Part shown: one piece after another, positions 42,372 through 51,790 of the stretch
How positions within the stretch are numbered: position 1 is the first letter of the stretch
Layout of the letters: each line of letters starts with the position of its first letter
Position numbers and translations under genes: made by a program
Origin: Roseofilum halophilum BLCC-M91
GTDB lineage: Bacteria > Cyanobacteriota > Cyanobacteriia > Cyanobacteriales > Desertifilaceae
Length of the DNA stretch: 64,000 nt
Assembly (NCBI RefSeq): GCF_030068445.1
Contig: NZ_JAQPOK010000004.1
Location: 1-64,000, forward strand
Reading direction: 5' to 3'
The notes under the pieces: generated by a model
The model's input: only the letters and a program-made list of their open reading frames with translations
Database searches by the model: none
What the model was told of the DNA's origin: nothing

Positions 42372-44537
42372 TCACTTTATGGGTAATCTTATCAAAAATT
42401 CGGCTCCTTTTCCAGGGGTAGAGTTGCAGAGCAGTTCGCCCTTATGTTTATCGACAATAATTTGATAGCTAATGGAGAGACCTAAACCGGTTCCCCGGCC
42501 AATGGGTTTGGTGGTGAAAAAGGGATCAAAAATAGAAGAGATGACGGATTCACTAATTCCTGGGCCGTTATCAGCAATGCGAATTTGCACCCGATCTTGT
42601 GATATGTCTTGGGTTTCAATCCATAGGGTGGGATCGACACTCTGAGCTTCAGATAGGGCATCTATGGCATTTTCGATGATCTGAAAAAAAACTTGATTGA
42701 TTTCTCCGGGATAGCAAAATACATTAGAGACTCTGGTATAGTGGGTAATGACATTAATGGATTGTAGATTAGGTTGCAGAATCATTAAACTACTTTCTAA
42801 TCCATCTTGGATATTGACCCATTTTTGATCGGATTCATCTAACCGGGAAAAACTCCGCAAGCCTAAGACGATTTTTTGAATGCGATCGGCTCCGCTTTGC
42901 ATGGAGTTCATTAGTTCTTGAAAGTCATCAATAATAAATTCTAAATCTATGGAATCGATTTTTTCTTGAATCTCTAAGGTGGGATCGGGATGTGCTTTTT
43001 GATAGAGTTCAATTAATTCAATTAAGCCTTGTAAGTATTCTTTAGCATGGGGTAGGTTGCTGTAGATAAAACTAATGGGGTTGTTGATTTCGTGGGCAAC
43101 TCCGGCAACCATTTGACCCAAGCTGGACATTTTTTCAGTTTGAATCAGTTGGGATTGGGTATGCTTGAGTTCTTGTAGGGCTTGCTCGGTTTTTTCCTTG
43201 GCGAGTTTTAGGGCTTCGGTGCGTTTTTCTACGCGCTCTTCTAAGGTTTGATTGGCGGTTTCTAAGGCTTGGAAAGAATGGCGCAATTGTTGGGACATTT
43301 GGTTAAAGGAACGGCGCAAGGTTTCCAATTCTCGCAGATAGAAGTGGGGCAAGTTTTGATTGAGGTTGCCTTGGGCGATCGCACCAGTAGCCTGAATAAG
43401 CTGATTTAGGGATTGGGTAATCCAACGGGAGGTTCTTAAGCCGAGTAAAATGGATACGAAGAGGGCGATCGCACACAATTGGATAGTAATCCAGGTATTG
43501 GCGTTGATTTGCTGCATGAAATCCGCTTCTGGAACCACCACCACAATGATCCAATCGATACCCTGGGCATTCTGAAAGGGAGTGACTTGTAAAAATTGCC
43601 GCTCTCCTTCGAGGAAAAACTGTAATTTTTTCCTGGTTTGGACTTCTTCTAACGTGCCAAATGTTTCTTGGAGATATTGGGCAGAGGATTGAATGAGGCG
43701 ATCGCTGGTATTGGTGGCTTGAATTCTTAAGGTTGTGCCATAGGTAACTAAAAAGGGGCGATCTAAGGTAGAACTAGCGACTAATAAGCCGGAACGCTCT
43801 AAAATAAAGGCTTCTGCCCCCGGACTAATGTTGAGTTCTCGTAAAAATTCGCTGATTTCTGAGAGTCGAAATTCTGCCCCAAATACCCCTAAGAGTTTGC
43901 CCCGGTTGCTGTAAACGGGCTGATTAACGGTGGTGGCTAGGGTTTCTGAACCCAGATGGGTGTAAATCCCCCCCCAAGTGGCTTTTCCGGCTTGAATGGC
44001 ATTCTCGTACCATAGTTCTAGGCGGCTATCATAGTCTGGGGTGGAGGCTAAGAGCTGCCCCCTTTCTCGATCGCCATTTAACTCATAGGTTTGTAGGGCT
44101 TGCTCTGTCTCTCGATTGGCTAAAGATAGCACATATCCATCAGGCGATCGCTCTAAACCCAAAAACTCTCCCTGCTCGCTACTAAATTTAATCGCACTAA
44201 TCGATTCAAAAGCTTGTAATTGCTTGCCAAAATAGGCTTGCAGTTGCTGAAAATCTTCTAGATCCAGCAAGTTGAGATGTACAGCATCCTGATTAATTTG
44301 ATTGACTAAATATAAATCATGAATATAGGTAGCAAGTTCTTGCTCAATCCGAGCCGTGATTTCTTGACGGAGTTGAGTCGTAACTTGATTAATCGCTTCT
44401 TGCCCATTGCGGAGGGAAAACCAACCCGTTAACCCAACCGCTAAAGAAACTTGCAGCACAAAGGGCACAACTAAAACAACCCGCAAAGAAAGTTTACGGG
44501 GCAGAAGGGCACTCCAAATTTTTAGACGTTTAAGCAT
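42372..44537 (-). CDS. Cache-HAMP sensor histidine kinase
   Basis: A 721-aa membrane sensor. The first helix (about 18-40; LSLRVVLVVPFVLQVSLAVGL) is followed by a long periplasmic dCache-type domain (about 45-345), a second helix (about 347-367), HAMP, a coiled coil, HisKA with VAGVAHEINNPISF and an ATPase domain with DNGPGIS and GTGLGLSISYQI. Cache domains bind small ligands such as amino acids or organic acids. No dedicated response regulator is adjacent. Confidence 0.94.
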   Translation of the reverse strand: MLKRLKIWSALLPRKLSLRVVLVVPFVLQVSLAVGLTGWFSLRNGQEAINQVTTQLRQEITARIEQELATYIHDLYLVNQINQDAVHLNLLDLEDFQQLQAYFGKQLQAFESISAIKFSSEQGEFLGLERSPDGYVLSLANRETEQALQTYELNGDRERGQLLASTPDYDSRLELWYENAIQAGKATWGGIYTHLGSETLATTVNQPVYSNRGKLLGVFGAEFRLSEISEFLRELNISPGAEAFILERSGLLVASSTLDRPFLVTYGTTLRIQATNTSDRLIQSSAQYLQETFGTLEEVQTRKKLQFFLEGERQFLQVTPFQNAQGIDWIIVVVVPEADFMQQINANTWITIQLCAIALFVSILLGLRTSRWITQSLNQLIQATGAIAQGNLNQNLPHFYLRELETLRRSFNQMSQQLRHSFQALETANQTLEERVEKRTEALKLAKEKTEQALQELKHTQSQLIQTEKMSSLGQMVAGVAHEINNPISFIYSNLPHAKEYLQGLIELIELYQKAHPDPTLEIQEKIDSIDLEFIIDDFQELMNSMQSGADRIQKIVLGLRSFSRLDESDQKWVNIQDGLESSLMILQPNLQSINVITHYTRVSNVFCYPGEINQVFFQIIENAIDALSEAQSVDPTLWIETQDISQDRVQIRIADNGPGISESVISSIFDPFFTTKPIGRGTGLGLSISYQIIVDKHKGELLCNSTPGKGAEFLIRLPIK

Positions 44538-44617
44538 GGGAAAAAAGGAGCTAAAATTCCCTCCCAGACGCTGGAATGAGTAATCATATCAAACCCTAGA
44601 TATGTGCTACAGATGGT

Positions 44618-44715
44618 TGACGCGGGGACACGGAGACACGGAGACACGGAGATTGATGTGCAGCATAATTTTTGGGATTTGATATTAGTTTTGAGTAATG
44701 AGTAATGGGTAATAA
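44618..44715. repeat. GGAGACAC array and TAATGAG/TAATGGG heptamers
   Basis: Tandem units of CACGGAGA (about 44627-44653), followed by an array reading GAGTAATGAGTAATGGGTAAT (44691-44713). They fill the gap between the sensor kinase gene and the downstream binding-protein gene; no gene is present. Confidence 0.65.
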
Positions 44716-44745
44716 GTCAGAACTGTGCTGGTGAATGGGGCTGAA

Positions 44746-45498
44746 TTAACTGAACCATTTCTGGATCAGTTCTTTGATTTTCCCCGTTTCTTTCATTTCA
44801 GTTAGCACTTGATTAAAGGATTCGGTATAGGGTGAACCTTTGGGGAGGGCGATCGCCGATCCACTCGATTCAGTATCAAAGGGCTGGGTAAAATCTAAAT
44901 CCGGGTTCGCAGAAGCATAGCGCTCTGCCACCGTTGACTCGATAATCGCTGCATCTAGGGTTTTAGCTTTCACCGCTTGAATAATTTCGCCAATTTTATC
45001 AAACTCCACCAACTCAATCCCAGTGATTTTTTTAGCTGCATCCGCTTGAATCGATCCCCCTTGCACCCCCACGCGCTTATCTTTTGCGTCCTCTTCCAGG
45101 TTCAAATTTGCCCCTCTGGGCATAAGAATAATACTAGAAGCTTGATAATAGAGATCCGTAAACTCTACCTTAGCTTGGCGCTCCGGTGTCGGAGACATCC
45201 CCGCCATAACAAAATCAACCTGACTATTTTCTAAAGCAGGAATGAGCCGATCGAAGTTCATATCCTCAATTTTTAGCTCAAAATTCAGGGAATCCGCTAA
45301 ATATTGGGCAATGTCAACATCAAAACCAATAATCCGCTCTTCTCCTCCTGTATTATCTTTAAATTCATAGGGAGGATAATCAGCAGACGTTCCCATAACT
45401 AAAGTGTTTGGAGTGCTGGTTGGGCTACAAGCGGAAAAAAACAGCACACTAAAGAAAGTTGTGATACTGAGAATCAGAAATGTTTTTATCGATTTCAT
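44746..45498 (-). CDS. Amino-acid ABC transporter substrate-binding lipoprotein
   Basis: A 250-aa periplasmic binding protein of the solute-binding family 3. A lipoprotein signal (residues 1-24) ends in FFSAC, with Phe instead of Leu at -3. The mature part reads ADYPPYEFKDN, IGFDVDIAQYLADSL, FVMAGMSPTPERQAKVEFTD and VGVQGGS, the usual order for polar or basic amino-acid receptors. No permease or ATPase gene is adjacent, so it must work with a transporter encoded elsewhere. Confidence 0.9.
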   Translation of the reverse strand: MKSIKTFLILSITTFFSVLFFSACSPTSTPNTLVMGTSADYPPYEFKDNTGGEERIIGFDVDIAQYLADSLNFELKIEDMNFDRLIPALENSQVDFVMAGMSPTPERQAKVEFTDLYYQASSIILMPRGANLNLEEDAKDKRVGVQGGSIQADAAKKITGIELVEFDKIGEIIQAVKAKTLDAAIIESTVAERYASANPDLDFTQPFDTESSGSAIALPKGSPYTESFNQVLTEMKETGKIKELIQKWFS

Positions 45499-45594
45499 GG
45501 GTGGGAGCCATTCGCAAAGGATGAGTAGTTTTAAGGAGTTTTGAGAATAAGATAGATCAACCTATAATTATATCAAAAAAAGAGAGAGGGATCG

Positions 45595-47259
45595 TCACAA
45601 GCACTCTTTTTGCTCAAATCCCCGATTTCCCCTCACGGAAATTTGACAAGAAAACTCTAAAACTCCCTCACCTGTAGACTGATTATTGAAAATTGAATTT
45701 CCTCGCCCTCCTTGAGAAGCTTTAGCCACAATATTGCCATGGACTTGATTATTTTCAATCCTGACATTGTTCATCTGACTTTCGCCCCGATTGGTATCCG
45801 CACTAACATAAATATTCGCGTTTCCAATGGGAGCGGGTAAAAGGATATTATCTGTAATGGTCACATTTTCAATCTCAGGGATTTTATAAATACCAATATA
45901 CGCATTTCCTCGATTGCCCCGAATGACTGCCCCCTGAACCGACGTGCCTCCACAGCACTCTTGAATTAAAATCCCTTCTCCGTCCACACTCCAATAACGA
46001 TTTTCCATAATTCGATGGCGATAAACTTCATACTCATTGCCCTCAATAGTCACTTGATGACCTGACCAATCAATCCCCCGATTTTCATAGGTATTAGCAT
46101 TTCTCGGTTGGGTTAATCCGGTGGGGTGACTCCAGACTTGTTTTCCTTGTTTATCGTGAATTTCATTATCTTTCACGATCAATCCTTGACCAGAGGCTTG
46201 AATTCCTGTACGCATGGTATGATAAACCCAATTATCGCGGATCGTAATTCCTTGGCGAAATAATCCTGGTTGAGTTGTAGGGGTTTCGGCTAAATCGAAT
46301 TGAGCAGAACGATTCACCTTAATGCCATAATGGGCGCTATAATCAAAGGGGACGCGATCGCCTTCAGAATAAGTCATAATACTTTTCTTGTCCAGGCTTT
46401 TCACTTTATATCCCGGTTGCTCGTAAGTATCTGTAATCCGGTCGTTAAGGCGATTATTGGCGACTAAAATATTTTCATAGCCATTAATTTTGAAATTGGC
46501 CGTAAAGCGATCGCTAAACCGCATCCAACCCTCTTGAAAGGAGCGATCGGGTATTCTACCATCAGGATAAGCCACATTATTGCTGCGAAGACCAAATAGA
46601 ATGATATTACGATTCTGGGCTGAGGCTAATTCGGGTACAATCTGTACCCCAGCGCGATTAATGTCTAAATAGACTAATCCCAAATGACTATCGGTTTGGG
46701 GGTGAGCGGTGCGAATGGTTTTGAATGCGGTGTCGTTGGGGGTTCCATTTCCCGATAATTGGGGTTTATATTGGGGGAACACCAAACGGGAGGGGGGTTG
46801 AAAGTCATCTGATTTGGCTTGGGTTATCTTCGGAGTCTCTCCCCGCAGAATGATGCGATCGTCTAGAATCAAATCATCAGCAAATTCATAGGTTCCGGCG
46901 GGAAAATAAATGACTCCGCCTCCTTGAGCAAGGGCTGCGGCTTTGGCTTGCTCAAATTGGCGATCGCTGGTTTCTCCAGGAAAATCCTTGATATTATACA
47001 CGCAACCCCAAGGTAGCCGATCGCTCCAGGGATAAGCCTCTTTTTCGTAAAACCTGGCGATCGCATTATTTTCCAGCCCTGAATCAACCGCAGGACAACC
47101 CCTATCTGCAACTCGATTAACAGATATCGGTGAATTCTTTACACCAACCGTCTCTGGAGATGATTCCAAGAATAGAAAAGAAATGAGCAAGCCCACAATC
47201 ACCATCCCCCCGATCCCAAACCCTAATTTTTTGTACTTTCTCCAGAGTTTATAATTCAT
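45595..47259 (-). CDS. Right-handed beta-helix (pectate-lyase-like) protein
   Basis: A 554-aa protein with an N-terminal membrane anchor (about 14-31). YNIKDFP followed by QGGGVIYFPAGTYEFADDLILDDRIILRGE is the entry typical of pectate-lyase superfamily/epimerase-type beta-helices; many short strand repeats follow (NIILFGLRSNNVAY, ITIRDNWVYHTMRTGIQASGQGLIVKDNEIHD, VTIEGNEYEV). It probably binds or cuts polysaccharide outside the cell membrane. Catalytic residues cannot be named with confidence. Confidence 0.8.
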   Translation of the reverse strand: MNYKLWRKYKKLGFGIGGMVIVGLLISFLFLESSPETVGVKNSPISVNRVADRGCPAVDSGLENNAIARFYEKEAYPWSDRLPWGCVYNIKDFPGETSDRQFEQAKAAALAQGGGVIYFPAGTYEFADDLILDDRIILRGETPKITQAKSDDFQPPSRLVFPQYKPQLSGNGTPNDTAFKTIRTAHPQTDSHLGLVYLDINRAGVQIVPELASAQNRNIILFGLRSNNVAYPDGRIPDRSFQEGWMRFSDRFTANFKINGYENILVANNRLNDRITDTYEQPGYKVKSLDKKSIMTYSEGDRVPFDYSAHYGIKVNRSAQFDLAETPTTQPGLFRQGITIRDNWVYHTMRTGIQASGQGLIVKDNEIHDKQGKQVWSHPTGLTQPRNANTYENRGIDWSGHQVTIEGNEYEVYRHRIMENRYWSVDGEGILIQECCGGTSVQGAVIRGNRGNAYIGIYKIPEIENVTITDNILLPAPIGNANIYVSADTNRGESQMNNVRIENNQVHGNIVAKASQGGRGNSIFNNQSTGEGVLEFSCQISVRGNRGFEQKECL

Positions 47260-47318
47260 GAAACCTCATTTTAAGGACTTAGCACAACACAGATTGAGTC
47301 AACTGATAAAAACTCGAC

Positions 47319-48863
47319 TTATGATTCATCTAGAGGATGATAGCAAAACTTATTTCTTCCTAATTGTTTAGCTTCATACAAGGCCAAATCAGCCGCATTA
47401 ATTAGAGACTTAGTTGACCCTAAATTAGTAGCCATTGCACTACTAATTCCTAAACTTAATGTAATATATTGATTAATTTCAGAGGTTTGGTGAGGAATCT
47501 GCAAATCGGCAATTTCTTTCTGTACAGAACGCACAACTTCAGATGCACCTGTCGGATTGGTATTGGGTAAAATAATGGCAAATTCTTCTCCGCCATATCT
47601 AGCCACTAAATCCCCCGGTCTTCTGGCTGCTCTCGTCAAACATTGGGCAATTTTAATTAAACAATCGTCTCCTTTTAAGTGTCCATAAAAATCATTGTAT
47701 TTTTTAAAAAAATCAACATCACATAAAATCAAAGATAAACAAGTATTTTCACGTTTCATCCGTAACCATTCTTGTTCCAAGACCGAATCAAAAACTCGCC
47801 GATTCGCCACCTTGGTTAATCCATCTCGATGGGCCAAGTATTCTAACTCTTGATTTACTTTTTCTAGTTTTTGATATAATTTTGATTTTTCTAAAGGAGA
47901 AGCCAGTTGATTAACCACGGCTTGAATTAAATCAACCAATTCATCATTGCGATTTTCAATATTTAATTTATAAAAAACTAGAATTGCTAACACTTTTTGG
48001 CTTTGATTAGAAATGATGGGCACGCCAAAAACAGACTTAAATCCTGATTGTTTAGCTAAATGCTTACGAATGTATAAATGATCTGCACAATTGGAACAAT
48101 CCTCAATCCATTCTGGTTTTTGAGATTGCCAAATTCTACCGGGTAAACCTTCATTCAGCGTAAAAGTTATATGGGAGCTTTCCTCTTGGAAGTTTTGAAA
48201 CCGAGTTATACCCTCTTCTAGGCAAGGAATATAAGTCAATAAACTTTCTTCCTGATTGGGAACCCAGGCTTCTGCATGATCCCAAACAATATGAGAACAT
48301 ACTCGCTCTAAAACCTGAGAAATTGCTGAATTAATGTCCAGAACATCATTAATTATTTTAGTGACATCTAGCATTAAACTCATGTCTCGTTGAGTTTTTT
48401 CTAATTCTTTATTCTTAATCTCTAAAACCCCATTTTTGAGTTGTAACTCTTTTTGTAAATTCCTTAATTTTAGGTGATGTTTGACTCTAGCTAAAAGTTC
48501 TTCCACTTGAAAGGGCTTTGTTAGGTAATCTACACCTCCGAGTTGAAATGCTTTCGCCTTATCTATACCTTCTTGAAGGGCGCTTAAGAAAATAACGGGG
48601 ATATCAGAAGTGTGGGGGTTTTTCTTGAGAGTCTGACAAAAAAGATACCCATTCATTTCGGGCATCATGATATCTAGAAGAATTAAATCCGGTTGAAAAT
48701 GGTCAAGGCTGGTGAGGGCAAATTTACCATTAGCGGCTAAACGAACCTCATACCCTTGTTGTTGTAAAACAGTTTTCAGTAGACGAAGATTTTCGGGGAA
48801 ATCATCGACAACTAACAGTTGTGGACATAGCTTAGGTTTAGAAGACTTACTCATCTGTTTCAA
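47319..48863 (-). CDS. REC-GAF-GGDEF diguanylate cyclase
   Basis: A 514-aa response regulator. Receiver (about 12-130; LLVVDDFPENLRLL, LILLDIMMPEMNG, YLTKPF), GAF (about 180-325; LPGRIWQSQKPEWIEDC), and a C-terminal GGDEF domain (about 345-510) with VARYGGEEFAII intact and the I-site RPGD exactly five residues before it, so it should be product-inhibited. It makes c-di-GMP after phosphorylation. The receiver-GAF half closely resembles that of the kinase at 37983-39917. Confidence 0.94.
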   Translation of the reverse strand: MKQMSKSSKPKLCPQLLVVDDFPENLRLLKTVLQQQGYEVRLAANGKFALTSLDHFQPDLILLDIMMPEMNGYLFCQTLKKNPHTSDIPVIFLSALQEGIDKAKAFQLGGVDYLTKPFQVEELLARVKHHLKLRNLQKELQLKNGVLEIKNKELEKTQRDMSLMLDVTKIINDVLDINSAISQVLERVCSHIVWDHAEAWVPNQEESLLTYIPCLEEGITRFQNFQEESSHITFTLNEGLPGRIWQSQKPEWIEDCSNCADHLYIRKHLAKQSGFKSVFGVPIISNQSQKVLAILVFYKLNIENRNDELVDLIQAVVNQLASPLEKSKLYQKLEKVNQELEYLAHRDGLTKVANRRVFDSVLEQEWLRMKRENTCLSLILCDVDFFKKYNDFYGHLKGDDCLIKIAQCLTRAARRPGDLVARYGGEEFAIILPNTNPTGASEVVRSVQKEIADLQIPHQTSEINQYITLSLGISSAMATNLGSTKSLINAADLALYEAKQLGRNKFCYHPLDES

Positions 48864-49138
48864 TCGGAGGGGTGCAAGTTGCTAAGTCCAATTATAAGAA
48901 CAGTTCTAAATGATTACAGCTAATTATCATAAATTTTAGGAATCTAAGAGCAAGGAGTTGGCAAGCTGAAATTAGGAGGACTTAGGGTTGGTCTCTAATT
49001 CTTATGATATGGCATATTCCAGCAATCAACCCGGCGATCGCTGGCATGATTGCCGGTTTGCCTCTTCCTACCTTAACGCCTTCAACGGTCAAAAGGGGTT
49101 AAAATTCAATCAGCACACCCGATCTTCTCTCAAACCCT

Positions 49139-50026
49139 GTGACCTCTCAACTGTTATCCTCAAATACTTTAACGCCTCAAACCTGGCTCTGGCAGAACCA
49201 CCGGATTACCTATACGGTTCAAGGCCAAGGCCTTCCCCTAGTCTTGCTCCATGGTTTTGGTTCATGTATCGGCCATTGGCGCAAAAATATCCCCACGTTA
49301 GCCCAAGCTGGATATCAAGTGTTTGCCCTGGATTTGCTGGGGTTTGGAGCGTCAGACAAACCTCCCTTAACCTACTCCCTAGACCTCTGGTATGCCCTGC
49401 TTCAGGACTTTTGGGAAACTCACATTCAACGGCCAGCCGTATGGATTGGTAATTCGATTGGTGGACTGCTGAGTTTAATGATTCTCTCGCAAACCCCAGA
49501 GAGGGGAAAGGCTGGGGTTTTGGTTAACTGTGCAGGAGGGTTGAACCACCGTCCTGAAGAACTGAATTTTCCCTTACGGATGATCATGGGAGGGTTTACT
49601 CGTTTGGTGAGTTCTCCTCTGATTGGGCCATTGGTGTTTAATCAGGTGCGGCAACAACACCGCATTCGTAGGACGCTTCATCAAGTGTATATGTCTTCCG
49701 AGGCGATTACGGATGAGCTAGTGGATTTACTTTATCAACCGTCCTGCGATCCTGGGGCGCAAAAGGTGTTTGCTTCGGTACTGACGGCTCCTCCGGGGCC
49801 AAAACCGGAAGAGTTATTACCCCAGGTAAAACAGCCTTTGTTGGTTTTGTGGGGGGAAAATGACCCTTGGACTCCCATTTCGGGGGCGAAGTTATATCGT
49901 CGTTTGGCTCAAAGCCGGGCGGATGTTGAGTTTATTTCGATTCCGAATGCGGGTCATTGTCCCCATGATGAATATCCGGATTTAGTCAATCGGCTGATTT
50001 TAAGGGGATTAACTCAATTTTGCTAA
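49139..50026 (+). CDS. Alpha/beta hydrolase
   Basis: A 295-aa protein. Oxyanion loop LVLLHGFGSCIGHWR, FALDLLGFGASDKP, nucleophile Ser in WIGNSIGGLLSL, acid in WGENDPWTP and His in NAGHCPHDEYP. This is the pattern of haloalkane-dehalogenase/epoxide-hydrolase-like proteins, common in cyanobacteria and plastids. The GTG at 49139 is the start; no substrate can be assigned. It ends 2 bp from the convergent EI24 gene. Confidence 0.88.
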   Translation: MTSQLLSSNTLTPQTWLWQNHRITYTVQGQGLPLVLLHGFGSCIGHWRKNIPTLAQAGYQVFALDLLGFGASDKPPLTYSLDLWYALLQDFWETHIQRPAVWIGNSIGGLLSLMILSQTPERGKAGVLVNCAGGLNHRPEELNFPLRMIMGGFTRLVSSPLIGPLVFNQVRQQHRIRRTLHQVYMSSEAITDELVDLLYQPSCDPGAQKVFASVLTAPPGPKPEELLPQVKQPLLVLWGENDPWTPISGAKLYRRLAQSRADVEFISIPNAGHCPHDEYPDLVNRLILRGLTQFC

Positions 50027-50027
50027 C

Positions 50028-50870
50028 TCAATTTTGAGTTGAGAGATCGGTTCGCTCTTGGGTAAAGTGGCGAGGCCAAATGCGATCGCAGAACAAGAGC
50101 GTTCCCCCAGACACACAAAGGGGAATGGTTAAGATATTGATAAAGGGGACACTGACTAAGGCAAAACACACTAAGCCAAAGGTGGCGCTGGCGGGAAAGG
50201 TTCGCCAAACTAAGGTTAACTTTTGCCGAAATGGAAGTCGTCGGCGCTCCAAGGGGGAGTCGAAAAAATCTAAGCAAACGATGGTTGTGGCTAGGGTTAA
50301 ACTGCCGATACTAAAGATCAAGGTTCCGATCGCAGGAATGCCGTTGAACAGGATCAGGGGAATACTGGCGATCGCCATCAACAGCAGTTTTTTTAGCTCA
50401 AATAGGATCGCTCGCCAAATATCATGGGCGATCGCCAACGGATGGGTATTAATCTCCGGCAGTTGTCCCAGGCGCGTTTTTTCAATTTGTTCTGATAATT
50501 GACCGTACCAGGGAGAGCCTAAAATCGCCCCAAACTGCACCAACAAAAAGCCCGTAACCAGGAATAACACCAGCAGCAGCAAAGCATTCAACAGCCAATG
50601 TACCACAACGGCCAACCCAGTCAAAAACCCTAACCACACCGGTAAAGCACCAATCCACTCATTCCACTCAAGCGCCCAGCGATCGACCAGGGTTTCCACC
50701 AGTTCTAAACTGGGAAACACCAAACCCACATAGAGGGCAATACCAATCAAAATATTAATTAAAATCGGCACAATCACATAACCGCGCAACTTCGGCCGAT
50801 TCACCAACAGTGCCAGAGCGCGAAACGGGTAAGTTGCTCCCGCAATCAATCCCATGGGAAAATCAAACAT
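50028..50870 (-). CDS. EI24/CysZ-family membrane protein
   Basis: A 280-aa integral membrane protein that starts MFDFPMGLIAGATYPFRALALL and has about six hydrophobic segments. The early LVNRPKLRGYVIVPILINILI block is characteristic of the EI24 domain family, which includes the sulfate permease-like CysZ. Function in cyanobacteria is unknown; hydrophobicity and family fit are good. Confidence 0.85.
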   Translation of the reverse strand: MFDFPMGLIAGATYPFRALALLVNRPKLRGYVIVPILINILIGIALYVGLVFPSLELVETLVDRWALEWNEWIGALPVWLGFLTGLAVVVHWLLNALLLLVLFLVTGFLLVQFGAILGSPWYGQLSEQIEKTRLGQLPEINTHPLAIAHDIWRAILFELKKLLLMAIASIPLILFNGIPAIGTLIFSIGSLTLATTIVCLDFFDSPLERRRLPFRQKLTLVWRTFPASATFGLVCFALVSVPFINILTIPLCVSGGTLLFCDRIWPRHFTQERTDLSTQN

Positions 50871-50948
50871 AGCGATAGAGTCAAAATAGCGATCGCACCT
50901 TCTCGTTATACCCTATCCCCATACAAGAAGAAATTACGGTATTCATCC

Positions 50949-51788
50949 ATGAGCTTTATGGCTATCCGTCATACCTTATCCACCGATCGACTGCAACTTT
51001 CCTACCTGCAATGGCATTGCGGACAAGAACCCATTTTATTATTGCATGGGTTAGCCGATCACGCCCTAGTTTGGTCAAGTTTAGCCACATCCCTAGGGCC
51101 AGACTTCCATTGTATTGCCCCCGACTTGCGCGGCCATGGCGAAAGTGATAAACCCGAAACTGGATATACCTTTCATCACCTGATTGCCGATCTAGAAGCC
51201 CTAATGGAGCATCTGGGATGGGAAAGTGCCCATATTGTCGGTCATTCCTTTTCCGCCAAATTTCTACCGCTCTGGGCTAGTCAAAACCCAAAACGCTTTC
51301 GGAGTATGACCTTAGTCGATCCCTTTTTTATCGATCGAATTCCCAGTCTCTTTACAGTTACTTTTCCCCTACTCTATCGCGTCCTCCCCTTCCTACAAGG
51401 AATGGGCCCATTTAGCAGCCATGAAGCCGCCGAAACCAAAGCCAAAACCCTCAAACAATATCGGGGATGGAGTGAGTTACAACAACAAGTTTTTCAAGAA
51501 AGTATAGAACCTAAACACGATGGAACTTGGGGCAGTAAATTCACCATTGCTGCTCGCAACGAGATTTTTAAAGAAGTGATGCAAGTGGCTGGACTAACCC
51601 AATCCCTAGAAGTCCCCACCTTATTGATTACTCCAGAAAAAGGACTCAATCGCACGAACTGGCAATTAAAACCGTACCAAACGTATCTGCATAATTTAAG
51701 GATTGAAACTGTTCCTGGTAACCATTGGGCTTTTTTAGTTGAGCCAGAACCGTTTAACCTAGTTTTAGGTGATTTTTTAAGGATTTAA
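50949..51788 (+). CDS. Alpha/beta hydrolase
   Basis: A 279-aa hydrolase with LLLHGLADHALVWSSL, IAPDLRGHGESDKPE, the nucleophile in IVGHSFSAKFLP (GHSFS) and the C-terminal His in VPGNHWAFL. It is a different subgroup from the protein at 49139. Two in-frame ATGs (50949 and 50958) can start it. It ends 2 bp from the convergent GGDEF-EAL gene. Confidence 0.87.
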   Translation: MSFMAIRHTLSTDRLQLSYLQWHCGQEPILLLHGLADHALVWSSLATSLGPDFHCIAPDLRGHGESDKPETGYTFHHLIADLEALMEHLGWESAHIVGHSFSAKFLPLWASQNPKRFRSMTLVDPFFIDRIPSLFTVTFPLLYRVLPFLQGMGPFSSHEAAETKAKTLKQYRGWSELQQQVFQESIEPKHDGTWGSKFTIAARNEIFKEVMQVAGLTQSLEVPTLLITPEKGLNRTNWQLKPYQTYLHNLRIETVPGNHWAFLVEPEPFNLVLGDFLRI

Positions 51789-51790
51789 TA

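Noticed and set aside
44627..44653. Origin-like or protein-binding iterons in the GGAGACAC array
   Set aside because: Such arrays are common simple repeats in cyanobacteria, and no replication gene or DnaA-box cluster is near.
48988..49452. 154-codon plus-strand frame with AGGAGG upstream and TTG start
   Set aside because: Most of it overlaps the alpha/beta hydrolase in another frame, and it has no recognisable motif; the AGGAGG may be chance.
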